From Pseudomonadota bacterium (lineage in GTDB: Bacteria > Pseudomonadota > Gammaproteobacteria > Pseudomonadales > Pseudomonadaceae): DNA of 31,905 bases. Positions 15,853-23,522 of this stretch are shown here, piece by piece. The position numbers and the translations under genes were made by a program. The number at the start of each line of letters is the position of its first letter. Position 1 is the stretch's first letter. The notes beneath the pieces are model-generated. The model was given only the letters and a program-made list of their open reading frames with translations. It did not search any database and had not been told where the DNA came from. The stretch lies in assembly GCA_023431055.1 (NCBI GenBank), contig JAEYXX010000135.1, positions 1 to 31,905 on the forward strand, in the 5' to 3' direction.

Positions 15853-17088
15853 TCATCCCAACTTGATATTGCTGGCGCCGACGAAGCGGTCGTACACCCA
15901 GTACAGCAACAGGATCAGCCCGAGCAGCAGCGAGCCCAGCGCGGCGGCCAGCTCCCAGTTGTTCGAGCGCTGCATGTGGAAGGCGATGATGTTGCTGATC
16001 ATCTGCCCGTCGGTGCCACCGACCAGTGCCGGGGTGATGTAGTAGCCCACGGAGATGATGAACACCAGCAGTGCCCCGGCACTGAGTCCGGGCAAGGTCA
16101 TCGGGAAGTAGATGCGGACGAAGGCCGGTACCGGCTTATCGCCCAGGCTGAGCGCGGCGCGCATGTAGCTGGGGTCGATGCCGCGCATCACGCTGTACAG
16201 AGGCAGGATCATGAATGGCAGCAGGATGTGGGTCATTGCCACCACGGTGGCGAACGAGGTGTAGAGCATCTCGAAGGGCTGGCTGATCAGGCCGATGCCC
16301 ATGAGCGTGGAGTTGATCACGCCGTTGGTCTGCAGCAGGGCGATCCATGAGGTGGTGCGCACCAGCAGCGAGGTCCAGAACGGCAGCAGCACCAGTACCA
16401 GCAGCAGGTTGGCGCGGTTCGACGGCAGGCTCGCCAGGTAGTAGGCCAGCGGGTAGCCGAGCAGGGCGCAGAGCAGGGTGATGACCAGCGCCATGTTCAG
16501 GGTCTTGGAGTACAGCTGCAGGTAGATCTGCGTGTCCTGGCGCACCTGGATGCCATCGTCGGGATGCAGCTCCAGGTCCAGGGCGGTCAGGTAGTAATCG
16601 TAGGTGTAAACCTTGCCGGCGCGCTCGATGGCGTACCACAGCTCGGGCTTGCTCCAGTTGCGGTGGCTGGCGAGCAGGGCTTCGACGCCCTCGGAGGACA
16701 GCGCTTCGGCATCCATCCGGCCGATGCGCCGCGCGGTGGATTTGACCACGCTGGACATGCCCGTATAGGCGCGGTTGAACTCCTCGGACAGCTTGCCTGA
16801 CAGGCGCTGTTCGTTGAGCGCGTGCAGTTCGCCGACGAATACCTGCAGAGTCTTCTCGTCTGGCAGTTGCTTGTGATCTTCCCAGTGTTCGAGCTCGGCC
16901 AGGGTCTGCGGAATCAGTTCGGCCACGGTCGGGTGATACACACTGCGCCACAGCATGGTACCGATGGGGGCGACGAAGGTGACGATGATGAACAGCAGCA
17001 GCGGCACCACGAAGAGAAAGGCGGCGAGGCGTTTCTTGCGACGGGCGCTGGCGGCTTGGCCAGCTTCGCTGGTGGTCAGGGATGACAA
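15853..17088 (-). CDS. ABC transporter permease, PotB/PotH type, with large periplasmic insertion
   Basis: First permease of the importer, 411 residues, where PotB/PotH proteins are usually about 275-320. The excess is a hydrophilic segment of about 150 residues (~47-195) between TM1 (21-45) and TM2 (197-220). By topology it is periplasmic, rich in charged helices, and contains no recognised motif. The rest is standard, with TM helices to residue ~405 and the EAA loop YMRAALSLGDKPVPAFVRIY (308-327) followed by FPMTLPG. The start is TTG (17088-17086), with GGAG seven bases upstream (CGGAGTAACGCC), which decides it. A triple palindrome separates it from the binding-protein gene. The operon order matches the Pseudomonas AgtABCD GABA/5-aminovalerate importer as I recall it, so that substrate is possible but not shown. 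Confidence 0.9.
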   Translation of the reverse strand: MSSLTTSEAGQAASARRKKRLAAFLFVVPLLLFIIVTFVAPIGTMLWRSVYHPTVAELIPQTLAELEHWEDHKQLPDEKTLQVFVGELHALNEQRLSGKLSEEFNRAYTGMSSVVKSTARRIGRMDAEALSSEGVEALLASHRNWSKPELWYAIERAGKVYTYDYYLTALDLELHPDDGIQVRQDTQIYLQLYSKTLNMALVITLLCALLGYPLAYYLASLPSNRANLLLVLVLLPFWTSLLVRTTSWIALLQTNGVINSTLMGIGLISQPFEMLYTSFATVVAMTHILLPFMILPLYSVMRGIDPSYMRAALSLGDKPVPAFVRIYFPMTLPGLSAGALLVFIISVGYYITPALVGGTDGQMISNIIAFHMQRSNNWELAAALGSLLLGLILLLYWVYDRFVGASNIKLG

Positions 17089-17136
17089 GGCGTTACTCCG
17101 GAAAACAGGACGTAGAGCGAGTGCCGATCAGTAGCT

Positions 17137-17222
17137 CCCTCTCCCGTTTACGGGAGAGGGCTGGGGAGAGGGTGACAGGCTCGCCCTCTCCCCCAACCCC
17201 TCTCCCACAAGTGGGAGAGGGG
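17137..17222. repeat. Composite REP palindrome between binding-protein and permease genes
   Basis: Three nested perfect palindromes: CCCTCTCCCG-TTTA-CGGGAGAGGG (17137-17160), GGGGAGAGGG paired with CCCTCTCCCC (17163-17193), and CCCCTCTCCCAC-AA-GTGGGAGAGGGG (17197-17222). The left and right halves are inverted versions of one another, so the whole is a REPIN-like pair. It lies directly 3' of the binding-protein gene, in the position of the malE-malF REPs of E. coli. Confidence 0.9.
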
Positions 17223-17234
17223 AGCTGACGGCAT

Positions 17235-18308
17235 TTACTTCAGCAGCCACTCGTTGAATTTCTCGCCCAGCGACTCGCCGTAGTCAGCCCAGAACTCGGA
17301 GCCGGCCTGGATGCCTTTGTCCAGGTGAGCGGTCGGCAGGTGCGGCGCCGCACTCTGGTCGGCCAGCGGCATGGACGACTTGCGGGTCGGGCCGTAGGCT
17401 ACGTCCGGCATGCCTGCCAGGGGCTTGGAGCCGGTGGCGTACTTGATGAACTCCATGGCCAGGTCCTTCTTCTTCGAGCCTTTGACGATGGCCCAGGCGT
17501 CGAGGTCGTAGACGTGGCCGTCCCAGACGATTTCGAAGGGTTTCTTCTCCTGCACGATGGCGTCGTAGAAGCGGCCGTTGGCCGACTGCACCAGCACCGC
17601 ACCGCCGTCATTGAGCAGTTGTGGCGCCTGCGACCAGGAGTCGAACCAGACGATGTCCTTCTTGATGCTGTCCAGCTTGTCGAAGGCGCGCTGCTGGCCT
17701 TCGGGGGTGGCCAGCACTTCGTAGACTTCATCGGGCGCCACGCCATCGGCCAGCAGTGCCCACTCCATGTTTACCTGCGGGCGTTTGCGCAGGGCGCGCT
17801 TGCCGGGAATCTTAGCGGTATCGAAGAAGTCGTCGATGCTGGCTGCCTTGGTATCACCGATGGTGTTCTGGTTGTAGGCGAATACCACCGACCAGACGAT
17901 GTTACCCACCGCGCATTCGCTGGCCAGGGCTTCGGGGATGAAGTCTTGGGCCGCCGGGGTGCCGTCGATGCCGGCCGGCAGTACGCTGTGGTCGAGGGTT
18001 TCCAGCAAGCCTTCGGAGCAGGCGCGCTCGAGGTCGATCACTTCGAAGTCGACCACGTCCCACTGGATGTTGCCTGATTCGACCTGAGCCTTGATCTCGG
18101 CGACGCCGCCGGAGTAATCCTCGAACAATACCTTGACCCCGGTTTCTGCCTGGTACGGGTCGATGACGTGCTTCTTCTGCGCCGCCCCATAGGCGCCGCC
18201 CCAGGACACTACGGTGAGGCTGTCCTGGGCCGTGGCGTTGCCAGCGGTGAGTCCCAGTGCCGCCACCAGGGCGAAGGTGGAAACGCTGGTAGTCAGTGAT
18301 CTAGCCAT
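17235..18308 (-). CDS. Periplasmic substrate-binding protein of polyamine/amino-acid ABC importer
   Basis: Solute-binding protein of 357 residues in the PotD/PotF-like cluster. A Sec signal peptide (residues 1-27, cleaved at ATA|Q) precedes the mature start QDSLTVVSWGGAYGAAQKKH. The SWGGAYG segment is the usual first ligand loop of this group. Other family features are WDVVDFEVIDLERACSEGLL, a hinge near PEALASECAVGNIVWSVVFA, the FFDTAKIPGKRALRKRP motif, and AWAIVKGSKKKDLAMEFIKY. The lack of a lipobox cysteine means a free periplasmic protein. It follows the ATPase gene by 22 bases and is followed by a strong palindrome, which fits high expression of the binding protein relative to the permeases. 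Substrate candidates are putrescine, spermidine, GABA and 5-aminovalerate; the sequence alone does not decide. Confidence 0.92.
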   Translation of the reverse strand: MARSLTTSVSTFALVAALGLTAGNATAQDSLTVVSWGGAYGAAQKKHVIDPYQAETGVKVLFEDYSGGVAEIKAQVESGNIQWDVVDFEVIDLERACSEGLLETLDHSVLPAGIDGTPAAQDFIPEALASECAVGNIVWSVVFAYNQNTIGDTKAASIDDFFDTAKIPGKRALRKRPQVNMEWALLADGVAPDEVYEVLATPEGQQRAFDKLDSIKKDIVWFDSWSQAPQLLNDGGAVLVQSANGRFYDAIVQEKKPFEIVWDGHVYDLDAWAIVKGSKKKDLAMEFIKYATGSKPLAGMPDVAYGPTRKSSMPLADQSAAPHLPTAHLDKGIQAGSEFWADYGESLGEKFNEWLLK

Positions 18309-18330
18309 TGCTGTGCTCCATTTGCTTCTA

Positions 18331-19449
18331 CTAGTTGTGGGTGGGGACTTCCGATCGATCCAGGGCCTGGCTGTCTTCCGGCAGCCAGGCCAGGGCGATT
18401 TCCTGCTGAGTGCTGAGTTGCGGGGCTGAACTATCGTTCAGATTCTTCACCACCAGCTCGCTGCCGCTGGCGGTCTCGAAGTGATAGCGGATGTATTCGC
18501 CGACGTAGTGACGGGTGACGAAGCGCGCCTTGACCTGGTTGCCGCTGCCGCCGAGGCGGTCGGTGAAGTTGAGCTTCTCCGGGCGTACCGACACCGTGGT
18601 CGGCTGGCCGACTTCGGTGCAGTTGGCCTTCAGCGCCCGGACCAGGCCGCCATCGTCCAGACGCACCTGCACGCTGTCTTCGGCGACGCTCTCGATCACC
18701 CCGGCCAGCTTGTTGCTCTCGCCGATGAAGTCGGCGACGAACAGGTTGGCCGGGCGCTCGTAAAGTACGTGGGGCGGCGCGCATTGCTGCACCACGCCGT
18801 TGTTGAACACGGCGATGCGGTCGCTCATGGTCAGCGCTTCGGTCTGGTCGTGGGTGACGTAGATCACGGTGAAGCCGAGCTGCTCGTGCAGGCGCTTGAT
18901 CTCGAACTGCATCTGCTCGCGCAGCTTCTTGTCCAGCGCGCCGAGCGGCTCGTCCATCAGCACGATGTCCGGGGCGAAGATCAGTGCGCGGGCCAGGGCC
19001 ACGCGCTGGCGCTGGCCGCCGGAGAGCTGGCCGGGGTAGCGGCCGCCGAAGGCCTGCAGTTCGACCAGGGCGAGGTATTCCTCGACCTTGGCGCGAATCT
19101 CGTCCTTGGGCAGCTTGCGGATTTTCAGGGGGTAGGCCAGGTTCTCGCGAATGGTCATGTGCGGGAACAGCGCGTACTGCTGGAAGACCATGCCGATGTT
19201 GCGGTCATACGGGGCGATGCTGGTGACGTTGCGGCCGTTGATCAGGATCTCGCCGCTGGTTACGTCCTCGAAGCCGGCGAGCATCATCAGGCAGGTGGTT
19301 TTGCCTGAGCCTGAAGGGCCGAGCAGGGTGATGAATTCGCCCTTGGCCACGTTGAGGTTGAAGTCCTTGACCACCAGCGTCTTGTGGTCGTAGGTCTTTT
19401 TCACGTTGGTGAATCGCAGGAACGCGTCGTTCCCAGCCTGCGCAGCCAT
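18331..19449 (-). CDS. ABC transporter ATP-binding protein, PotA type
   Basis: Cytosolic ATPase of the importer. The ATG at 19449 gives 372 residues with GGAGG just upstream; the in-frame extension to 19500 lacks such a site. Motifs: Walker A GPSGSGKTT (44-52), Q-loop Gln90 (MVFQQYALFPHMT), signature LSGGQRQR (142-149), Walker B DIVLMDEPLGALD (161-173), and H-loop His200 (YVTHDQTEA). A C-terminal TOBE-like regulatory domain spans ~250-365 (VSVRPEKLNF, HYVGEYIRYHFET), as in PotA and other importers of this class. It is the first gene of the operon ATPase, binding protein, permease, permease, behind a predicted sigma-54 promoter. Confidence 0.95.
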   Translation of the reverse strand: MAAQAGNDAFLRFTNVKKTYDHKTLVVKDFNLNVAKGEFITLLGPSGSGKTTCLMMLAGFEDVTSGEILINGRNVTSIAPYDRNIGMVFQQYALFPHMTIRENLAYPLKIRKLPKDEIRAKVEEYLALVELQAFGGRYPGQLSGGQRQRVALARALIFAPDIVLMDEPLGALDKKLREQMQFEIKRLHEQLGFTVIYVTHDQTEALTMSDRIAVFNNGVVQQCAPPHVLYERPANLFVADFIGESNKLAGVIESVAEDSVQVRLDDGGLVRALKANCTEVGQPTTVSVRPEKLNFTDRLGGSGNQVKARFVTRHYVGEYIRYHFETASGSELVVKNLNDSSAPQLSTQQEIALAWLPEDSQALDRSEVPTHN

Positions 19450-19514
19450 AGTCCTCCCCACTATCGGCAATGTGAAGTCAGCTCGTGGCCGAAGCTCCAC
19501 CTTCTAGGTCGATG

Positions 19515-19534
19515 CGCCTCCTTCGTGGGAGGCG
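19515..19534 (-). other. Leader hairpin upstream of the ABC operon
   Basis: CGCCTCC-TTCGTG-GGAGGCG forms a 7-bp stem in the predicted 5' leader of the ATPase gene, between the sigma-54 promoter and the start codon. It has no T-run. A regulatory role is possible but unproven. Confidence 0.4.
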
Positions 19535-19550
19535 ATCGTTATGGCGATAG

Positions 19551-19571
19551 GCAAAAGCAATAAGCAAGCCA
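19551..19571 (-). promoter_or_regulatory. Predicted sigma-54 (-24/-12) promoter of the ABC importer operon
   Basis: On the minus strand TGGCTTGCTTATTGCTTTTG gives TGGC at 19571-19568 and TTGC at 19560-19557. The GG and GC doublets are exactly 10 bases apart, as sigma-54 requires, and the -12 region is followed by a T-run. Start of transcription would be near 19545, about 95 bases before the ATG. The consensus (TGGCACG-N4-TTGC) is matched at the invariant positions but not in the ACG. Confidence 0.6.
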
Positions 19572-19682
19572 GATGACGACTGGCTCGCTGATAGCGCTCT
19601 GCTATGCAGGCTCAAGCCTAGTCCATGCTGGGCGAGATGCGAGGCGGGGTGTAGGAGGAGGTAACAGCGCGAGGGAGAAGGG

Positions 19683-19711
19683 GCACCTGCCGAAACGCAC
19701 TCGGCAGGTGC
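19683..19711 (-). terminator. Hairpin terminator of rlmI
   Basis: GCACCTGCCGA and TCGGCAGGTGC form a perfect 11-bp stem with a seven-base loop, 8 bases after the rlmI stop. On the minus strand it is followed by the pyrimidine-rich CCCCTTCTCCCTC, so the T-run is poor but the stem is strong. It separates rlmI from the ABC operon. Confidence 0.65.
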
Positions 19712-19718
19712 AGCTTGC

Positions 19719-20918
19719 TCAGCTATTGGGCAGCAGGCGCACGGTCAGGCTCTTGATGTAGCTGGTCTCATTGATGGCCGGGTGTACCGGGTGATCCGGG
19801 CCCTGGGCGCCGCGCTCGAGCAATTGGATGTTGCGATCCAGATGGCGGGCGCTGGTCAGCAGGATGTTCTGCAGGTTGTCCTCCTCCAGGTGCATGGAGC
19901 AGCTGGCGCTGACCAGGATGCCGTCCTTGTTGAGCAGGCGCATGGCAGTTTCGTTGAGGCGGCGGTAGGCGGCCTCGCCGTTCTTGATGTCCTTCTTGCG
20001 CTTGATGAAGGCGGGTGGATCGGCGATCACCACGTCGAAGCGCTCTTCGGCGGATTTCAGTTCGCGCAGCGCGGCGAACACGTCGCCTTCGACGCAAGTG
20101 ACCTTTTCGGCGAAACCATTGAGCGTGGCGTTGCGCTCCACGCCGTCGAGGGCGAAGCCGGAGGCGTCCACGCAGAACACTTCGCTGGCACCGAAGGCGG
20201 CCGCCTGCACGCCCCAGCCGCCGATGTAGCTGAACAGATCGAGCACGCGCTTGCCCTTGACGTAGGGCGCCAGGCGCGCGCGGTTCATGCGGTGGTCGTA
20301 GAACCAGCCGGTCTTCTGCCCTTCGATCACCGGCGCCTCGAACTTCACCCCGTTCTCTTCCAGCGCCACCCACTCCGGTACCTCGCCGTAGGCGGTTTCC
20401 ACGTAGCGCTCGAGACCTTCGGCGTCGCGTGCGCTGGAGTCGTTCTTGAACAGGATGCCGCTGGGCTTGAGCACCTGGATCAGCGCAGCGAGCACGTCGT
20501 CCTTGTGCGCCTCCATGGTGGCCGAGGCCAGCTGCACCACGAGGATGTCGAAGAAGCGGTCGACCACCAGACCCGGCAGCAGATCGGAGTCGCCGTACAC
20601 CAGGCGATAGCAGGGCTTGTCGAACAGGCGCTCGCGCAGGCTCAGGGCCACGTTGAGGCGATGCACCAGCAGTGATTTGTCCAGCACGTGCTTGACGTCG
20701 CGCGACAGCAGGCGGGCGCAGATCAGGTTGTTCGGGCTCATGGCGACGATGCCCAACGGCTTGCCGCCGGCCGCTTCCAGGACGGCCTGGTCGCCGGCAG
20801 CGAAACCATGCAGCGGGGTGGCGGCGACATCGATCTCGTTGCTGTAGACCCACAGATGGCCGGCGCGCAGGCGTCGGTCGGCGTTGGCTTTCAGGCGCAG
20901 ACTGGGCAGGGAAGACAT
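19719..20918 (-). CDS. rlmI: 23S rRNA (cytosine-C5) methyltransferase, RlmI type
   Basis: SAM-dependent methyltransferase of 399 residues; the E. coli homologue makes m5C1962 in 23S rRNA. An N-terminal PUA-like domain (~1-75: LKANADRRLRAGHLWVYSNE) is followed by the EEHEE-type middle domain. The Rossmann domain starts at VLDLFSYIGGWGVQAAAFGA (225-244, SAM site), with an acidic SAM residue in CVDASGF (~251). Motif IV is DPPAF (300-304), and a cysteine is present in SASCSMHL (Cys340), consistent with a catalytic role in m5C chemistry. The gene is divergent from the HDOD gene, with a TATAAT -10 in the shared region, and ends at a hairpin. The orthology to RlmI is strong, although closely related methyltransferases exist. 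Confidence 0.9.
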   Translation of the reverse strand: MSSLPSLRLKANADRRLRAGHLWVYSNEIDVAATPLHGFAAGDQAVLEAAGGKPLGIVAMSPNNLICARLLSRDVKHVLDKSLLVHRLNVALSLRERLFDKPCYRLVYGDSDLLPGLVVDRFFDILVVQLASATMEAHKDDVLAALIQVLKPSGILFKNDSSARDAEGLERYVETAYGEVPEWVALEENGVKFEAPVIEGQKTGWFYDHRMNRARLAPYVKGKRVLDLFSYIGGWGVQAAAFGASEVFCVDASGFALDGVERNATLNGFAEKVTCVEGDVFAALRELKSAEERFDVVIADPPAFIKRKKDIKNGEAAYRRLNETAMRLLNKDGILVSASCSMHLEEDNLQNILLTSARHLDRNIQLLERGAQGPDHPVHPAINETSYIKSLTVRLLPNS

Positions 20919-20948
20919 GAGTTCGGGCTCCGCGGGGAAAAGAGCGGG

Positions 20949-20954
20949 ATTATA
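20949..20954 (-). promoter_or_regulatory. Candidate -10 element of rlmI
   Basis: On the minus strand CGCTATAATCCC contains a perfect TATAAT, with its downstream edge 31 bases before the rlmI ATG. No good -35 is seen at 16-18 bases, so an activator or a weak -35 is implied. The hexamer is striking in this GC-rich context. Confidence 0.45.
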
Positions 20955-21015
20955 GCGGTTTGCGCGCCGGGCCGGCGTTTACAAAAGTCGGCTGCGAGCA
21001 GGTCTGTGCTTTGGC

Positions 21016-21021
21016 TAGACT
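21016..21021 (+). promoter_or_regulatory. Candidate -10 element of the HDOD gene
   Basis: GCTAGACT includes TAGACT, a 4/6 match to TATAAT and a common form of -10 in Pseudomonas, 35 bases upstream of the ATG at 21057. No convincing -35 is visible. Confidence 0.3.
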
Positions 21022-21056
21022 GTGTCCTACTTCTCATCCTGCACGACCTCCTTTCC

Positions 21057-21923
21057 ATGACCTACGAACTCACCGCCGAACAGATCCAGCAAGTCCTGCA
21101 GGGGATCAGCGTACCGCCGCAGCCGCAGATCATGGTCGACCTGCAGATGGAGCAGATCATGCCCAACCCGGATCTGCGCAGCATCGCCAAGCTGATCAGC
21201 CAGGACCCGGGGCTGTCCGGTGCCTTGCTGAAAATCGTCAACTCGCCGCATTTCGGCCTGGCCAACCGCATCGCCTCGATCCAGCAAGCGGTCAATCTGC
21301 TGGGCTGCAACACGGTGATCAATCTGATCAATGCGCAGTCGATCAAGGGTGAGCTGACCGACGAAGCCATCCTGGTGCTCAACCGCTTCTGGGACAGCGC
21401 CCAGGACGTGGCCATGACCTGTCTGACCCTGGCCAAGCGTCTTGGTTATCAGTCGCCGGACGAGGCCTACAGCCTGGGGCTGTTCCACGATTGCGGCATT
21501 CCGCTGATGCTCAAGCGCTTCCCCAACTACATGCAGGTGCTGGAGGAAGCCTATGCCAGCGCCAACGACGAGCGCCGTGTGGTCGATACCGAGAACCGTC
21601 TGCTGACCACCAACCACGCTGTGGTCGGCTACTTCACCGCACGTTCCTGGCGTCTGCCGGAACACCTCTGCGAGGTCATCGCCAATCACCACAATGCCCT
21701 GTCGATCTTCAGCGACGACTCCGGGCGTGACGCGCAGCTCAAGACGCTGCTGGGCATCCTGAAAATGGCCGAGCATATCTGCGAGTCCTATCGCGTACTG
21801 GGTGGCCAGGCCGTCGACATGGAGTGGCAGTACATCGCGCAACCGATTCTCGAGTATGTCGGGCTGTCTGAGTACGACTTCGAGAACCTGCGTGAAAGCA
21901 TTCGCGATCTTGCTGTGCTCTGA
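21057..21923 (+). CDS. HDOD-domain protein
   Basis: Stand-alone HDOD protein of 288 residues with no attached receiver, GGDEF or kinase domain. HDOD proteins resemble HD hydrolases and usually act as scaffolds in signalling. The HDOD core covers ~20-215: PPQPQIMVDLQMEQIMPNPD, LISQDPGLSGALLKIVNSPH, AVNLLGCNTVINLI, and RFWDSAQDVAMTCLTLAKRL. It keeps an HD doublet at His144-Asp145 (GLFHDCGIPLM) and a later NHAVVGYFTARSWRLP, so residual metal binding cannot be excluded. The ATG at 21057 fits the domain start, and there is no Shine-Dalgarno; longer in-frame extensions overlap rlmI and are rejected. It lies between divergent rlmI and downstream mutM. The partner is unknown. Confidence 0.9.
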   Translation: MTYELTAEQIQQVLQGISVPPQPQIMVDLQMEQIMPNPDLRSIAKLISQDPGLSGALLKIVNSPHFGLANRIASIQQAVNLLGCNTVINLINAQSIKGELTDEAILVLNRFWDSAQDVAMTCLTLAKRLGYQSPDEAYSLGLFHDCGIPLMLKRFPNYMQVLEEAYASANDERRVVDTENRLLTTNHAVVGYFTARSWRLPEHLCEVIANHHNALSIFSDDSGRDAQLKTLLGILKMAEHICESYRVLGGQAVDMEWQYIAQPILEYVGLSEYDFENLRESIRDLAVL

Positions 21924-22008
21924 CCCCGCGCAGGGCGTGCCTGTGCGCTACCGCTTGGCGCGCCGCTCCTGCTAAGGTGGCGCACCGCCGTTCTTCTGCC
22001 GTATTGCC

Positions 22009-22821
22009 ATGCCCGAATTACCTGAAGTCGAAACTACCCGTCGCGGTATCGCCCCCTATCTGGAGGGCCAACGCGTCAGCCGCGTGATCGTGCGTGAGCG
22101 CCGCCTGCGTTGGCCGATCCCCGAAGACCTGGACGTGCGTCTGTCCGGCCAGCGAATCGAGTGCGTCGAGCGGCGTGCCAAGTACCTGCTGATCAAGGCC
22201 GAAGTCGGCAGTCTGATCAGTCACTTGGGCATGTCCGGCAGTCTGCGCCTGGTCGAATGTGGCCTGGCTGCGGCCAAGCATGAGCATGTGGATATCGAAC
22301 TGGAGTCCGGCCTGGCGCTGCGTTATACCGACCCGCGCCGTTTCGGCGCGCTGCTGTGGAGCGAAGACCCGCTGCGCCATGAGCTGCTCAGCAAGCTTGG
22401 GCCGGAGCCGCTGGGCGGGCTGTTCGATGGCGAGCGCCTGTTCCAGCTGTCGCGTGGGCGCAGCATGGCGGTCAAGCCGTTCATCATGGACAACGCCGTG
22501 GTGGTGGGCGTGGGTAACATTTACGCCACCGAAGCGCTGTTCGCTGCCGGTATCGACCCGCGCCGCGAAGCCGGTTCGATCTCGCGGGCACGCTATCTGC
22601 GCCTGGCCGAGGAGATCAAGCGCATCCTCGCCCATGCCATCGAGCGTGGCGGTACTACGCTACGCGACTTCGTCGGTGGCGATGGTCAGCCCGGATACTT
22701 CCAGCAGGAACTGTTCGCCTACGGGCGTGGCGGCGAATTCTGCAAGGTCTGTGGCAGCACGCTGCGTGAGGTCAAGCTGGGTCAGCGCGCGAGTGTTTAC
22801 TGTCCCAAGTGCCAACGCTGA
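22009..22821 (+). CDS. mutM: Formamidopyrimidine-DNA glycosylase / AP lyase
   Basis: MutM (Fpg) removes 8-oxoguanine and formamidopyrimidines from DNA and nicks the backbone by beta,delta-elimination. The 270-residue length is typical. After Met removal the catalytic Pro is followed by Glu ([14 protein letters not shown]). Lys57-type and intercalation-loop regions are present ([20 protein letters not shown], then SGSLR). The H2TH region is seen in [20 protein letters not shown], then [10 protein letters not shown]. The zinc finger has Cys245, Cys248, Cys265 and Cys268 (FCKVCGS...YCPKCQR). There is no clear Shine-Dalgarno, but the MPELPEVE start is fixed by the chemistry. It is followed by a 21-bp perfect inverted repeat. 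Confidence 0.98.
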   Translation: MPELPEVETTRRGIAPYLEGQRVSRVIVRERRLRWPIPEDLDVRLSGQRIECVERRAKYLLIKAEVGSLISHLGMSGSLRLVECGLAAAKHEHVDIELESGLALRYTDPRRFGALLWSEDPLRHELLSKLGPEPLGGLFDGERLFQLSRGRSMAVKPFIMDNAVVVGVGNIYATEALFAAGIDPRREAGSISRARYLRLAEEIKRILAHAIERGGTTLRDFVGGDGQPGYFQQELFAYGRGGEFCKVCGSTLREVKLGQRASVYCPKCQR

Positions 22822-22844
22822 GCGAGCCCGCGCCTGATCAAACC

Positions 22845-22897
22845 GTAGGGCGGGTGCAACCCGCCGCAATGCCAATGGCGGGTTGCACCCGCCCTAC
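22845..22897. repeat. 21-bp perfect inverted repeat (REP-type) between mutM and the acyltransferase
   Basis: GTAGGGCGGGTGCAACCCGC(C) at 22845-22865 is the exact reverse complement of 22877-22897, with an 11-base loop. Each arm also contains its own small palindrome (GCGGGTTGCACCCGC type). It ends 36 bases before the acyltransferase ATG. This is another REPIN-like family, not seen elsewhere in the window. Confidence 0.9.
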
Positions 22898-22932
22898 ACA
22901 GATACAAGAACAAGAAATACCGAGGTTGATCG

Positions 22933-23511
22933 ATGTCCGGTAACTACTTGCTGCCCAATCCGGCTGCCGAATGGCTGGGGCGCAGCGTACTGAAGCTGAT
23001 GGGCTGGCGTATCGAGGGCGAGCTGCCGAAGCTCGACAAGTTCGTCGCCATTGGCGCCCACCACACGTCCAACTGGGACTTCGTGATCTTCATCGCGCTG
23101 AAGTTCGTGCTGCGCCTCAACGCTCGCTGGTTCGGCAAGCACAGCATCTTTCGCTGGCCCTTCGGCGGCCTGATGCGCAGTTGGGGCGGCATCCCGATCC
23201 GTCGCGATCGCAAGCTCAATACCGTCGAGCAGGCGGTGCAGGCCTTTCGCGAGTATGATCAGTTCATTCTGGTGCTCTCGCCCGAGGGCACACGCAAGAA
23301 GGTCGAGCGCTGGAAGATGGGCTTCTACCATATAGCTCTGGGCGCAGGCGTGCCCATCGTGCTCGGGGCGCTGGACTACCAGAACCGTCGCGTGGTGATC
23401 GGCCCGACTTTTCAGCCAACAGGTGACGAGAAGGCCGATCTGGCCACGATGCTGGCGTTCTTTCGTCCTTATGTACCGAAAAAGCCGGAATACGCCTTTC
23501 ACGGCGATTGA
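22933..23511 (+). CDS. PlsC-like acyltransferase
   Basis: Member of the lysophosphatidate acyltransferase superfamily, 192 residues. The HX4D catalytic motif is His44-Asp49 (GAHHTSNWDFV). The second block is WGGIPIRRDR (84-93), the third LVLSPEGTRKK (113-123, EGTR), and the fourth VPIVLGALDY (140-149). The protein is shorter than classical PlsC (~245). No N-terminal membrane helix is obvious, so it may be a peripheral membrane enzyme acting on phospholipids or another acyl acceptor. The ATG at 22933 has GAGG seven bases upstream. It follows mutM by 111 bases with a REP-type repeat between. The acceptor is not known. Confidence 0.85.
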   Translation: MSGNYLLPNPAAEWLGRSVLKLMGWRIEGELPKLDKFVAIGAHHTSNWDFVIFIALKFVLRLNARWFGKHSIFRWPFGGLMRSWGGIPIRRDRKLNTVEQAVQAFREYDQFILVLSPEGTRKKVERWKMGFYHIALGAGVPIVLGALDYQNRRVVIGPTFQPTGDEKADLATMLAFFRPYVPKKPEYAFHGD

Positions 23512-23522
23512 CGTCCGTCACG

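Noticed and set aside
19683..19711. Possible NtrC-type site (TGCACC ... GGTGCA) upstream of the sigma-54 promoter
   Set aside because: Half-sites are too far apart for the known dyad, and the sequence is better explained as the hairpin terminator of rlmI.
19573..19761. Small plus-strand open frame upstream of the ABC operon
   Set aside because: It runs through the rlmI terminator and into rlmI antisense, with no ribosome site or similarity.
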